From NCBI GenBank assembly GCA_002389505.1, contig DGPA01000027.1, forward strand, positions 98,282 through 119,748: a stretch of DNA of 21,467 nt, given 5' to 3'. This document shows, one piece after another, positions 7,023-15,700 of this stretch. Below the pieces are notes generated by a model. The model was not told the DNA's origin. It searched no databases and saw only the letters and a program-made list of their open reading frames with translations. Each line of letters begins with the position of its first letter. Positions within the stretch are counted from its first letter, which is position 1. Both the position numbers and the translations under genes were made by a program. This DNA is from Halieaceae bacterium UBA4452 (GTDB taxonomy: Bacteria > Pseudomonadota > Gammaproteobacteria > Pseudomonadales > Halieaceae).

Positions 7023-9143
7023 GTGAATGTAGTCAGAAAAACTTTTCAGTATGGTGATCAAGAAATCACCCTAGAAACGGGCCGTGTTGCCCGTCAAGCC
7101 TCCGGTGCGGTACTCGTCAGTATGGGTAACACCAGCGTGTTGTGCACGGTTGTTGCGGCACGTAGCGCGCGATCTGGACAGGATTTTTTCCCTTTGTCAG
7201 TCCATTACATCGAAAAAACCTACGCCGTGGGTAAAATCCCCGGTGGTTTTTTCAAGCGCGAAGGCCGTCCAAGCGAGAAAGAAACCCTGACCTCACGTCT
7301 TATCGATCGACCTATTCGCCCCTTGTTCCCAGCTGGGTTCATGAACGAGGTGCAGGTGGTTTGTACGGTAATGTCAGCCGGTAAAGATACCGACCCTGAT
7401 ATCCCTGCCATGATTGGCACGTCAGCTGCGCTGGCGCTATCAGGCTGTCCATTCAACGGTCCAATTGGTGGTGCACGCGTCGGGTTTGACGCGGAGACAG
7501 GCTACATCCTCAATCCAAGCTATGCACAACTGGCCGGCAGCGAACTCGATATGATTGTTGCGGGAACCGCTGACGCGGTACTTATGGTCGAGTCGCAGGC
7601 AAAAGAATTATCTGAAGATCAGATGCTCGGTGCGGTGCTTTTCGCCCATCAAGAGATGCAGGCAGTTGTTAAGGCGATTAACGAACTCGTCGCCGAAGCG
7701 GGCAAGCCGCGCTGGGAATGGCAAGCAGCACCCTTTGATGCAGAACTTCTCGCAGCGGTGGAAGCGGAAGCTAAATCAGCACTCGGTGAGGCTTATCGCA
7801 TTACCGAGAAGGCCGTGCGCTATGAGCGGGTGAGGCAGATCCGGGATGCCGTCATCGACAAGCTGGCCACCGAAGGAAGCGCATCTAGCGATGACATTAA
7901 AGATATCTTTAAATCGATGGAGAAAACTATTGTTCGCCAGCGTATTTTAGCGGGTGAGCCACGGATTGACGGTCGCGATTCACGTACTGTCCGTGCTATT
8001 GAGTGTGAAGTTGATATTTTACCCATGGTACATGGCTCTGCGCTATTTACTCGGGGCGAAACGCAAGCGATTGGCGCTGTCACCTTGGGTTCGACACGCG
8101 ATGCACAGATTATTGACGCCCTCGAGGGTGAGCGACGTGATCCCTTTATGTTGCATTACAATTTCCCTCCATACTCGGTCGGCGAGGCGGGTCGCATTGG
8201 CGCTACAGGTCGTCGAGAGGTTGGCCATGGACGTCTTGCACGCCGTGGTCTTGCGGCGGTACTACCCAGCGAAGAGGCGTTCCCTTACACCATTCGCTTG
8301 GTCTCAGAAATCACTGAGTCAAATGGCTCAAGCTCAATGGCATCCGTCTGTGTGGGTTCGCAAGCTCTCATGGCCGCGGGTGTCCCTCTGAAAGCACCGG
8401 TGGCAGGCATTGCCATGGGGTTGGTGAAGGAGAATAACCAGTTTGCGGTGCTCACCGATATCTTAGGTGATGAAGACCATCTCGGTGACATGGACTTTAA
8501 GGTAGCCGGTACCGCTGAGGGCATCACGGCGTTGCAGATGGATATCAAAATTGAGGGTATTAACGAGCAGATCATGGAGGTTGCCCTCGAGCAGGCGCAG
8601 CAGGCGCGTTTGCACATTTTGGGCCAGATGAATGCCGTGCTCGATAAACCCCGTGAAATCACCTCTGAAAATGCACCTAGCATGATTGCTCTGAAGGTCG
8701 ATTCAGACAAGATTCGCGACATTATTGGTAAGGGTGGCGCCACTATTCGCCAAATTACCGAAGATTCAGGTGCTACGGTCGATATCAATGACGATGGCAC
8801 GGTTAAGGTGTTCGGTCAAAACCAGCATGCCCGTGACAAAGCAGTCGATATGATTATGGCAATTACCGCGGAAGCCGAAGTGGGCGCTATTTATGAGGGC
8901 ACGGTCGCTCGAATCGTCGATTTCGGTGCGTTTATCAATATCTTGCCAGGCAAAGATGGGTTGGTTCATATTTCACAGATTGCCGAAGAGCGCGTCGAAA
9001 ATGTCTCCGATTATCTTTCAGAGGGCCAGACGGTGAAGGTCAAAGTACTTGACGTTGATCAGCGTGGGCGTATTAAGCTGTCAATGAAAGAAGTCGCAGA
9101 AGACGCTGGAGATGCAGAGGTAGAAGACCTCAGCGCCGAGTAA
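7023..9143 (+). CDS. pnp: Polyribonucleotide nucleotidyltransferase (PNPase)
   Basis: PNPase is the 3'-5' phosphorolytic exoribonuclease of the degradosome. Its 706 residues compare with 711 in E. coli. Two RNase PH domains flank an alpha-helical region. The second carries the active-site block DILGDEDHLGDMDFK, with Asp485 and Asp491 corresponding to the catalytic aspartates of E. coli. A KH domain (IIGKGGATIRQI, about 560-620) and an S1 domain (YEGTVARIVDFGAFINILPGKDGLVHISQI, about 622-690) follow. The start is GTG at 7023 with SD GGAGA at 7012-7016. It is the last gene of the operon and ends 46 bp before a strong terminator. Confidence 0.97.
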   Translation: MNVVRKTFQYGDQEITLETGRVARQASGAVLVSMGNTSVLCTVVAARSARSGQDFFPLSVHYIEKTYAVGKIPGGFFKREGRPSEKETLTSRLIDRPIRPLFPAGFMNEVQVVCTVMSAGKDTDPDIPAMIGTSAALALSGCPFNGPIGGARVGFDAETGYILNPSYAQLAGSELDMIVAGTADAVLMVESQAKELSEDQMLGAVLFAHQEMQAVVKAINELVAEAGKPRWEWQAAPFDAELLAAVEAEAKSALGEAYRITEKAVRYERVRQIRDAVIDKLATEGSASSDDIKDIFKSMEKTIVRQRILAGEPRIDGRDSRTVRAIECEVDILPMVHGSALFTRGETQAIGAVTLGSTRDAQIIDALEGERRDPFMLHYNFPPYSVGEAGRIGATGRREVGHGRLARRGLAAVLPSEEAFPYTIRLVSEITESNGSSSMASVCVGSQALMAAGVPLKAPVAGIAMGLVKENNQFAVLTDILGDEDHLGDMDFKVAGTAEGITALQMDIKIEGINEQIMEVALEQAQQARLHILGQMNAVLDKPREITSENAPSMIALKVDSDKIRDIIGKGGATIRQITEDSGATVDINDDGTVKVFGQNQHARDKAVDMIMAITAEAEVGAIYEGTVARIVDFGAFINILPGKDGLVHISQIAEERVENVSDYLSEGQTVKVKVLDVDQRGRIKLSMKEVAEDAGDAEVEDLSAE

Positions 9144-9189
9144 AATAAGGTGACGCCCTCGCGGAGTTAGGCAAGGGTCTAGCGCTGCT

Positions 9190-9226
9190 AAAAAAACCGC
9201 CGCCAGAGATGGCAGCGGTTTTTTTT
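9190..9226. terminator. Bidirectional terminator between pnp and acs
   Basis: A run of seven A (9190-9196) leads into CCGCCGCC (9197-9204), which pairs with GGCAGCGG (9211-9218) with a single C-A mismatch. Eight T follow (9219-9226). The A-run and T-run make it work in both directions, serving pnp (+) and acs (-), whose 3' ends face each other here. Confidence 0.9.
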
Positions 9227-9296
9227 GACCTAAAAATCACCTTGATTAGCGGCCCCTGTAACGGCCTAGGTGACTCCTGTTTCTACGTGTGACCTA

Positions 9297-11228
9297 TCAG
9301 GGTTTGCGGTGGGCGATGAGATCGTCGACCACCGACGGATCTGCCAATGTTGATGTATCACCCAGATGACTCAGGTCATTTTCGGCTATCTTGCGCAGAA
9401 TGCGCCGCATGATTTTTCCCGAGCGAGTCTTCGGTAACCCGGGAGCCCACTGGATGACGTCGGGCTTGGCTATGGCGCCGATTTCTGTCACACACAGATC
9501 CGAGAGTTGTTGGCGGAGCTCTTCACTGGGATCTGTACCCACCATGGGGGTGACATAGGCGTAAATCCCTTGCCCCTTAATATCGTGAGGAAAGCCCACG
9601 ACTGCCGCCTCGGCAATCAGCTCGTGCCTGCCGAGCGCGCTTTCAATCTCGGCGGTGCCCATGCGGTGTCCTGACACATTGAGGACGTCGTCGACTCGAC
9701 CGGTAATGCGCAGATAACCGTCACTATCTCGCAGCGCGCCATCGCCGGTAAAGTAGTAACCCGGAAAGGGGCTAAAGTAGGTATCGAGCATGCGCTGATG
9801 GTCTCCATATACCGTCCGTATCTGACCCGGCCAAGACTGCTTAATGGCCAGGTAGCCCTCGGTGGCGCCTTGAAGCTCCTCGCCTTTTTCATTGAGTAAT
9901 ACCGGGACGACACCAAAGAATGGAAAACCTGCATAGCCGGGCTTCAGCGGATGAACACCCGGCAGGGGGGTAATCATGATGCCGCCAGTCTCGGTCTGCC
10001 ACCAGGTGTCGACAATAGGACAGCGCCCGTCCCCGACCACGGCGTGATACCACTCCCACGCTTCGGGATTAATGGGCTCGCCAACAGACCCGAGGACCCT
10101 TAAACTGGCGCGGGAGCGCGTGGTGACTGGCGTATCACCCATGGCTTGCAGTGCTCGAATGGCTGTTGGTGCAGTGAAGAACAGATTAACCTGATGTTTA
10201 TCGACAACGTCCCAAAAACGACCCGCATCGGGATAAGTCGGTACCCCCTCAAACATCAGTGATGTGGCGCCGTTCGCAAGCGGTCCATAAACGATGTAGG
10301 TGTGGCCAGTGACCCAGCCCACATCTGCGGTGCACCACCAAATCTCACCGTCCTGATAATCGAAGACATATTTGAAGGTCATCGCAGCCTGCAAAAGATA
10401 GCCTCCAGTGGTATGAAGGACCCCTTTTGGGCTGCCGGTAGAGCCTGAGGTATACAAGATGAAAAGCGGATCCTCTGCATCCATGCTTTCTGGCTCACAG
10501 TCACTGGCTGCCATGGTTGTGGCGCTGTGGTAGCAGATATCGCGACCGTCTGACCAGGCAACTGGGCCGTTGCTGTGTTTGACGACAATGACCGAGTCAA
10601 CGGATGGGCAGCTCGCTAAGGCGGTATCCACATTGGCTTTTAGCGGTATTTTTTTACCGCCGCGGATGCCTTCGTCAGCGGTGATGACTAGGCGACAGGA
10701 GGCATCATTAATACGGTTCTGGAGCGCTTCGGGAGAGAATCCGCCAAACACCACCGAGTGCACCGCACCAATTCGCGCACAGGCGAGCATGGCATACGCG
10801 GCCTCGGGGATCATTGGCAAATAAATACACACTCGATCACCCTTTTGGACACCCCGGTCGCGCATAACATTAGCCAAACGACAGACCTTATCTTTTAGCT
10901 CTGCGAAGCTTATATGCGCGCTTTGACTAGGATCGTCCCCCTCCCAAATGAGCGCCGTTTGTTCAGCGCGACTTGGGAGGTGGCGATCTATACAGTTCAC
11001 AGACACGTTGAGCTTGCCACCAATAAACCAGTGAGCCCTGCCCTGACGGATATCGTTATCAGCGATTTTCGACCACTCGTGGTCCCAGGTCAGGAACTCA
11101 CGAGCTTGCTCAGACCAAAAATTTTCAGGGTCATCCAAGGATTGCCGGTACATAGCGGTATATTTTTCAGGGGTAACATGTGCCCCAAAAAATGCCTTAG
11201 GAACCGGGTAGCTGCCATCGTCGGACAT
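9297..11228 (-). CDS. acs: Acetyl-CoA synthetase
   Basis: The enzyme activates acetate to acetyl-CoA via acetyl-AMP, the high-affinity route for acetate assimilation. I use ATG 11228 (643 residues) because GGAG lies 8-11 nt upstream. A further in-frame ATG at 11243 would add MWRVS and has no better SD. The AMP-binding signature YTSGSTGSPKG is at 259-269. WWQTETGG, YFTGDGALRDSDGYLRITGRVDDVLNVSGHR and the C-terminal PKTRSGKIMRR are present. In the last motif Lys605 is the residue that is reversibly acetylated in Acs homologues. Length fits the family (E. coli 652). The gene is divergent from a symporter pair, which suggests shared use of a short carboxylic acid. Confidence 0.95.
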   Translation of the reverse strand: MSDDGSYPVPKAFFGAHVTPEKYTAMYRQSLDDPENFWSEQAREFLTWDHEWSKIADNDIRQGRAHWFIGGKLNVSVNCIDRHLPSRAEQTALIWEGDDPSQSAHISFAELKDKVCRLANVMRDRGVQKGDRVCIYLPMIPEAAYAMLACARIGAVHSVVFGGFSPEALQNRINDASCRLVITADEGIRGGKKIPLKANVDTALASCPSVDSVIVVKHSNGPVAWSDGRDICYHSATTMAASDCEPESMDAEDPLFILYTSGSTGSPKGVLHTTGGYLLQAAMTFKYVFDYQDGEIWWCTADVGWVTGHTYIVYGPLANGATSLMFEGVPTYPDAGRFWDVVDKHQVNLFFTAPTAIRALQAMGDTPVTTRSRASLRVLGSVGEPINPEAWEWYHAVVGDGRCPIVDTWWQTETGGIMITPLPGVHPLKPGYAGFPFFGVVPVLLNEKGEELQGATEGYLAIKQSWPGQIRTVYGDHQRMLDTYFSPFPGYYFTGDGALRDSDGYLRITGRVDDVLNVSGHRMGTAEIESALGRHELIAEAAVVGFPHDIKGQGIYAYVTPMVGTDPSEELRQQLSDLCVTEIGAIAKPDVIQWAPGLPKTRSGKIMRRILRKIAENDLSHLGDTSTLADPSVVDDLIAHRKP

Positions 11229-11385
11229 CGATACTCTCCACATTTCGATTGACTAGAGTTTATCAGTTAGCACTGGGACAGCCTAGAAAACCCACCTAGG
11301 TCAAGTTTCAGTTCTTGGGGCACTCATTGGGTCGAGTTCATTTCATGAGGCCGGCCACACAGTGGTCAAATTTGCCGAGTGTCTA

Positions 11386-11416
11386 TTGGCACTGACCCTT
11401 AGGGTCAGACTATGAT
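11386..11416 (+). promoter_or_regulatory. Symporter promoter with a dyad in a 19-bp spacer
   Basis: A -35-like TTGGCA (11386-11391) and a -10-like TATGAT (11411-11416) are 19 bp apart. The perfect dyad CTGACCCTTAGGGTCAG (11392-11408) fills almost the whole spacer and is centred near -23. An over-long spacer with a dyad between the boxes is the known layout of MerR-family activated promoters. Simple repression by another regulator is also possible. No MerR-type gene is present in this window. Transcription would start near 11423, 33 nt before the first start codon. Confidence 0.55.
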
Positions 11417-11455
11417 AGCTGCTGTGACCAAGGCAATGTCCATTGGAGGAGAATA

Positions 11456-11725
11456 ATGTCTCATTTGTCAGAAAGCCGCGCCAAGGAGTATTGGCGAAGA
11501 AATAAACTGCTCATGCTTAAGCTTGCCTCCGTCTGGTTCATCGTCAGCTTTGGTGGCGGTGTGCTGTTGGTTGACGTGCTCAATCACATACAGGTGGGTG
11601 GCTACAAGCTGGGGTTTTGGTTTGCCCAGCAGGGTTCGATTTACACGTTTATTGCGCTCATTTTTTATTACGCTCGCGCCATGCACAAGTTAGATCAGGC
11701 GTTCGATGTCGAGGAGCGCAACTGA
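11456..11725 (+). CDS. Sodium:solute symporter small subunit, DUF4212 family
   Basis: This 89-residue membrane protein has two predicted transmembrane helices (about 21-41 and 57-78) and a charged N-terminus (SRAKEYWRRNKLLMLKL). The pattern YWRRNK, GGYKLGFWFAQQGSIYTFIALIFYYA and its place directly before a VC_2705-type symporter identify it as the small companion subunit family (DUF4212). A strong SD GGAGGAG precedes the ATG. The last base of its stop codon is the first base of the next start (TGATG), so the two are translationally coupled. The likely role is assembly or activity of the larger permease; the substrate is not known. Confidence 0.88.
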   Translation: MSHLSESRAKEYWRRNKLLMLKLASVWFIVSFGGGVLLVDVLNHIQVGGYKLGFWFAQQGSIYTFIALIFYYARAMHKLDQAFDVEERN

Positions 11726-13458
11726 TGGATCTTACGACGACTACCTACCTCGTTGTCGGCTTTACCTTTGCCGTCTACTTGGGCATTGCCATATGGGCCC
11801 GAGCTGGCTCAACCAAAGAATTCTATGTGGCGGGTGGAGGCATTCACCCTATTGCCAATGGCATGGCCACTGCAGCAGATTGGATGTCGGCGGCCTCGTT
11901 TATTGGCATGGCGGGGCTGATCGCATTCATGGGCTACGGCGGCTCGGTGTTCTTGATGGGTTGGACGGGAGGTTATGTCATTCTCGCGATGTTGGTGGCA
12001 CCGTACTTGCGAAAATATGGCAAGTTCACCGTTCCCGAATTTATCGGCGATCGGTTCTACTCTGACACCGCCCGTATTGTTGCGGTGCTGTGTTTAATTA
12101 TCTGTTCGGTGACCTATGTTATTGGTCAAATGAAGGGGATTGGCGTTGCCTTTTCTCGATTTCTGGAGACCGATTACGCCACCGGTTTGTATACCGGTAT
12201 GGTCATTGTATTTTTCTACGCGGTGCTAGGTGGCATGAAGGGAATTACCTACACTCAAATAGCACAGTATTGCGTGTTGATTCTGGCGTACACCATTCCT
12301 GCGATATTTATTAGCCTGCAGTTGACGGGGAACCCTATTCCGCAGTTGGGGCTGGGCAGTACGCTGGTCGGCACCGATACCTACCTGCTCGATAAACTCG
12401 ATCAGACCGTACAAATGTTGGGCTTTTCCCAATACACCACCCAGACCCGGATCAGCTCGTTGAATATGTTTGCCTACACGGCGTCCCTGATGATTGGCAC
12501 GGCGGGGCTTCCGCATGTGATTATCCGTTTCTTTACGGTGCCTACAGTAAAAGATGCCCGAAGTTCTGCGGGATGGGCTTTAGTCTTTATTGCCATTCTC
12601 TATACCACCGCTCCGGCCGTCGCGGCTATGGCACGCTTAAATATCATGCAAACCATTGAGCCATCACCCGGAGAATACTTGAAAATAGATGAGCGCCCTG
12701 ATTGGTTTCGCAATTGGGAAAATACAGGTCTGTTGGTGATTGAAGATAAAAATGGCGATGGTCGGATTCAATACAGTGCAGATGCTGAAACGAATGAATT
12801 AGTAAAGCTTGATAGGGATATTTTGGTGCTAGCAAACCCCGAGATTGCTCAGTTACCGAATTGGGTCATTGCCTTGGTAGCGGCGGGTGGCCTTGCAGCG
12901 GCGCTGTCTACGGCAGCCGGTTTATTGCTCGCCATTTCCTCAGCTATCTCTCATGACTTATTAAAGGGTACTTTCATGCCTAATATCTCGGAGAAAGCTG
13001 AGCTCAATGCCTCTCGCTGTGCCATGGCAGCGGCTATTGCTGGGGCGGGTTACCTGGGATTACACCCCCCGGGGTTTGCTGCGGGTACAGTCGCATTGGC
13101 CTTTGGCTTGGCGGCCTCGTCTATTTTTCCTGCACTCATGATGGGCATCTTCTCTAAAACAGTGACTCGAGAAGGGGCTATTGCCGGTATGTTATCGGGC
13201 ATTGGTGTGACCTTATTCTATGTCTTCCAGCACAAAGGGATTATGTTTGTTGCTGATTGGACTTACTTGGAGCATTTGGCGCCACATTGGTTTTTTGGCA
13301 TTGAACCCAATGCTTTCGGTGTGTTTGGTGCCATTGTGAACTTCTCGGTTGCGTTACTGGTGAGTCAGCTGACGTCAGCGCCACCCGAACGCATTCAGGC
13401 TCTGGTGGAGGATATACGTATACCCATGGGGTCAGATGTGGCGGTCATCCACCCTTAA
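11725..13458 (+). CDS. Sodium:solute symporter, VC_2705 subfamily (acetate-permease-like)
   Basis: The 577-residue polytopic inner-membrane protein belongs to the SSS family, with about 13 hydrophobic segments. Recognisable pieces are EFYVAGGGIHPIANGMATAADWMSAASFIGMAG near the N-terminus, GLPHVIIRFFTVPTVKDAR in the middle and GLAAALSTAAGLLLAISSAISHD later. ATG 11725 is chosen because it overlaps the preceding stop codon and has GAGGAG (11711-11716) upstream; an open frame reaching further upstream overlaps the small subunit and looks spurious. An inserted hydrophilic loop contains DKNGDGRIQ (from Asp341), an EF-hand-like calcium-binding pattern. Relatives include ActP. Being next to acs, acetate or a related acid is the best guess for substrate. 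Confidence 0.9.
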   Translation: MDLTTTTYLVVGFTFAVYLGIAIWARAGSTKEFYVAGGGIHPIANGMATAADWMSAASFIGMAGLIAFMGYGGSVFLMGWTGGYVILAMLVAPYLRKYGKFTVPEFIGDRFYSDTARIVAVLCLIICSVTYVIGQMKGIGVAFSRFLETDYATGLYTGMVIVFFYAVLGGMKGITYTQIAQYCVLILAYTIPAIFISLQLTGNPIPQLGLGSTLVGTDTYLLDKLDQTVQMLGFSQYTTQTRISSLNMFAYTASLMIGTAGLPHVIIRFFTVPTVKDARSSAGWALVFIAILYTTAPAVAAMARLNIMQTIEPSPGEYLKIDERPDWFRNWENTGLLVIEDKNGDGRIQYSADAETNELVKLDRDILVLANPEIAQLPNWVIALVAAGGLAAALSTAAGLLLAISSAISHDLLKGTFMPNISEKAELNASRCAMAAAIAGAGYLGLHPPGFAAGTVALAFGLAASSIFPALMMGIFSKTVTREGAIAGMLSGIGVTLFYVFQHKGIMFVADWTYLEHLAPHWFFGIEPNAFGVFGAIVNFSVALLVSQLTSAPPERIQALVEDIRIPMGSDVAVIHP

Positions 13459-13511
13459 CGTGAATCACGCAGACAAAATGGTGATGGTAATGGGGAAGCA
13501 ATAGCGAGCTT

Positions 13512-13994
13512 GTGAGCACGATCACTTCACTACTCAGCAATAGGCATGTGGTGCTGGCGTTACTTGTAGCCCCGGTATTGGCGGTGCTGGCATGGTATGG
13601 GGTTGAACTGCTGGTCGGTACGACCGACAAAGTCTCTCAGGTAGCCCGCTTGGGCGAGTCATACCCCCTGCTAGAGCGTTCTGGTTGCCGTTATGCTGGC
13701 GGGACATGTCAGCTGAGTAATGGCGATTTTACGCTGACCGTCACGTTGAACCCCGCGCGAGGAGTCAGTATTAGCTCCGCGCTGCCGCTGGAATCGCTAT
13801 TGTTGGGATTGTCGTCGGAGGGTGATTTACCCCCTTTACTGGCGAACCCTGTCGACAGTGAGCATCGTCGATGGTTTCATACCTTCAAACAAGCACCCAC
13901 CCCAGCAGACCGCTTACGCGTCGTGGCAGTGACGGGCGGGTCGGCTTACTTTGGCGAGGCTTCTCTGGTATTTATTGAGCTGCTTGGGGATTGA
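13512..13994 (+). CDS. Hypothetical membrane-anchored protein
   Basis: I do not recognise this 160-residue protein. It has one clear hydrophobic helix near the N-terminus (about residues 12-34), which I read as an uncleaved signal anchor. The remainder would be a soluble domain of about 120 residues. That part contains two cysteines (SGCRYAGGTCQL, about 59 and 66) that could form a disulfide if periplasmic. Its beta-rich composition (DFTLTVTLNP, RVVAVTGGSAYFGEASLVFIELL) suggests a small sandwich fold. The start is GTG at 13512; the SD is weak. It follows the symporter by 53 bp on the same strand, so co-transcription is likely, and its 3' end overlaps convergent panC by 23 bp. Confidence 0.72.
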   Translation: MSTITSLLSNRHVVLALLVAPVLAVLAWYGVELLVGTTDKVSQVARLGESYPLLERSGCRYAGGTCQLSNGDFTLTVTLNPARGVSISSALPLESLLLGLSSEGDLPPLLANPVDSEHRRWFHTFKQAPTPADRLRVVAVTGGSAYFGEASLVFIELLGD

Positions 13995-14838
13995 GGTTTA
14001 TCTGCACATTGTCAATGAGACGGGTGCTTCCCAGTGTGGCCGCGACAAAGAGTGCGAGTTGGGTGTCATTGTGATCTGCAGACATAAGGTCAGAGCAGCG
14101 CCTTATTTCAAGATAATCCACTTGAAAACGCTGCTTATTTAGCTGCTCTCTGGCATGGTCACATAGCGCGCTATAGTCACGTCGACCGGCTTTTATCGCG
14201 CCAGACAGTTGTTGGAGAGTTTCATACAGGGCCGGTGCGATGATGCGTTCATCGGCGGTTAAATAGCTATTGCGAGAGCTTAGGGCTAATCCATCATCAG
14301 CACGCACAGTTGGAATACCGACAATTTCTATTGCCATGGCGAGATCGCGAACCATTTTTTGAATAAGTAGTAACTGCTGTAAATCTTTTTCGCCAAAGAC
14401 CGCAACGTCGGGACTGACCACGTTCAATAGCTTGCAGACAACAGTCGACACACCATCAAAATGGCCCGGGCGGCTAGCACCGCAAAGCACGTCGGTAAGC
14501 CCGGGCACGGAAACAGTCGTGAGGGTTTCAACGCCCTCGGGGTAAATAGCGTGCTCGCTTGGGGTGAATACAACATCCGCGCCGAGGTGGTGTAAGTGCT
14601 CCATATCGGCCTCCAACGTACGCGGATAAGCACTGAGATCTTCGTTTGCAGCAAATTGTTTTGGATTGACAAAGATCGATACAATGACTGTGGTGGCCAG
14701 ATTTTTGGCCGCCCTCACCAGCGCTAAGTGGCCGGCATGAAGATTACCCATCGTTGGGACGAATGCGATGTTACCGCCCAATGCTTTCAATTGATGCGTG
14801 TGGACTGAAAGCTGCTCGTTGTCGGTAATGACCTGCAT
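13972..14838 (-). CDS. panC: Pantothenate synthetase
   Basis: PanC condenses pantoate with beta-alanine using ATP, the last step of pantothenate (vitamin B5, CoA precursor) synthesis. The 288 residues compare with 283 in E. coli. The nucleotidyltransferase HxGH motif is seen in VPTMGNLHAGHLALV (His34, His37). Pantoate-binding FVNPKQF, the FGEKDLQQL segment and LSSRNSYL (KMSKS-like loop) are also present. ATG 14838 has GAAGG upstream and lies 15 bp after panB. No terminator is visible at its 3' end, where it overlaps the convergent hypothetical gene. Confidence 0.96.
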   Translation of the reverse strand: MQVITDNEQLSVHTHQLKALGGNIAFVPTMGNLHAGHLALVRAAKNLATTVIVSIFVNPKQFAANEDLSAYPRTLEADMEHLHHLGADVVFTPSEHAIYPEGVETLTTVSVPGLTDVLCGASRPGHFDGVSTVVCKLLNVVSPDVAVFGEKDLQQLLLIQKMVRDLAMAIEIVGIPTVRADDGLALSSRNSYLTADERIIAPALYETLQQLSGAIKAGRRDYSALCDHAREQLNKQRFQVDYLEIRRCSDLMSADHNDTQLALFVAATLGSTRLIDNVQINLNPQAAQ

Positions 14839-14853
14839 AATCGGCCTTCAGAT

Positions 14854-15648
14854 TTACTGGTAAGCGTGTTCTGCGCGAGGATATTTACCTGATTTGACGG
14901 CTTCAACGAAGGCTTTTAGCGCATCTTTTACTGATGTCTGCTCGGCCATGAAGTTTTCTACGAACTTCGGGGGTTTTTCAGTAAGGCCGAGCATATCGTG
15001 GAGGACCAGCACCTGTGCATCTGTACCCGCACCCGCACCAATACCAATCACGGGGATGTCCAGCTTCGAACTGATATCCGCAGCGAGATTTTCAGGAACA
15101 CACTCGAGCAGTACTATGCTCGCACCCGCATCCTGAATCTCAACCGCGTCGGCGAGAATAGATTTGGCTTCTTTGGGGGTTCTACCTTGGACTCGGTAGC
15201 CACCGAACACGTTGACGCTCTGCGGTGTTAGCCCTAAGTGAGCGCAGACGGGAATGCCTCGTTCGACCAATTGATGAATGCTGTCGCTGAGCCATACGCC
15301 GCCCTCGAGTTTTATCATTTGCGCACCCGCCTGCATAAGCGCCGCCCCCGACGCGAGTGCTCTCTCAGTCGTCTCGTAAGTCATAAAGGGCATATCAGCA
15401 ACGATAAGGGAGTGCGGTTGGGCTCTGCACACACACGTGGTGTGATAGACCATGTCCTCTAGCGTCACCGGGATGGTGGTATCGTGTCCCTGCAACACCA
15501 TGCCGAGTGAATCACCGACCAAGATGGTTTCCGCTCCGGCTTCACTCACCAGCCGTGCGAACGTCGCATCATAGGCGGTAATCATAACGAACTTTTCGCC
15601 AGCGGCTTTCATGGCGTCTAGGGTGCTGATGGTTACGCGCTTACTCAT
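14854..15648 (-). CDS. panB: Ketopantoate hydroxymethyltransferase
   Basis: PanB adds a hydroxymethyl group from methylene-tetrahydrofolate to alpha-ketoisovalerate, the first committed step to pantothenate. ATG 15648 gives 264 residues, the same as E. coli PanB, and has AAGGA upstream; the in-frame extension further upstream overlaps the kinase gene and is unlike the family. Conserved blocks are MITAYDATFARLVSEAG, VGDSLGMVLQGHDTTIPVTLEDM (metal and substrate site), HLGLTPQSVNVFGGYRVQGR and IGIGAGAGTDAQVLVLHDMLGL. It is followed by panC. folK, a folate gene feeding its cofactor, lies two genes upstream. Confidence 0.97.
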   Translation of the reverse strand: MSKRVTISTLDAMKAAGEKFVMITAYDATFARLVSEAGAETILVGDSLGMVLQGHDTTIPVTLEDMVYHTTCVCRAQPHSLIVADMPFMTYETTERALASGAALMQAGAQMIKLEGGVWLSDSIHQLVERGIPVCAHLGLTPQSVNVFGGYRVQGRTPKEAKSILADAVEIQDAGASIVLLECVPENLAADISSKLDIPVIGIGAGAGTDAQVLVLHDMLGLTEKPPKFVENFMAEQTSVKDALKAFVEAVKSGKYPRAEHAYQ

Positions 15649-15700
15649 GAGTGGTCCTTGGAGAGAATGTAAGTAACGTTTGCGCTTGACGACAGACAGC

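Noticed and set aside
11244..11330. A sigma-70 promoter for acs on the - strand
   Set aside because: TTGACC is present but no -10 follows at normal spacing, and the TAAACT nearer the gene lacks a -35; an activator-dependent promoter is likely but I cannot place it.
11367..11374. CAAATTTG palindrome upstream of the symporter as an operator
   Set aside because: Eight bases only, flanks match imperfectly, and no repeat of it elsewhere in the region; too weak to call.
11387..11402. TGGCAC before the symporter genes as a sigma-54 -24 box
   Set aside because: The -12 GC is missing at the required 10-nt spacing; the bases there are TA.
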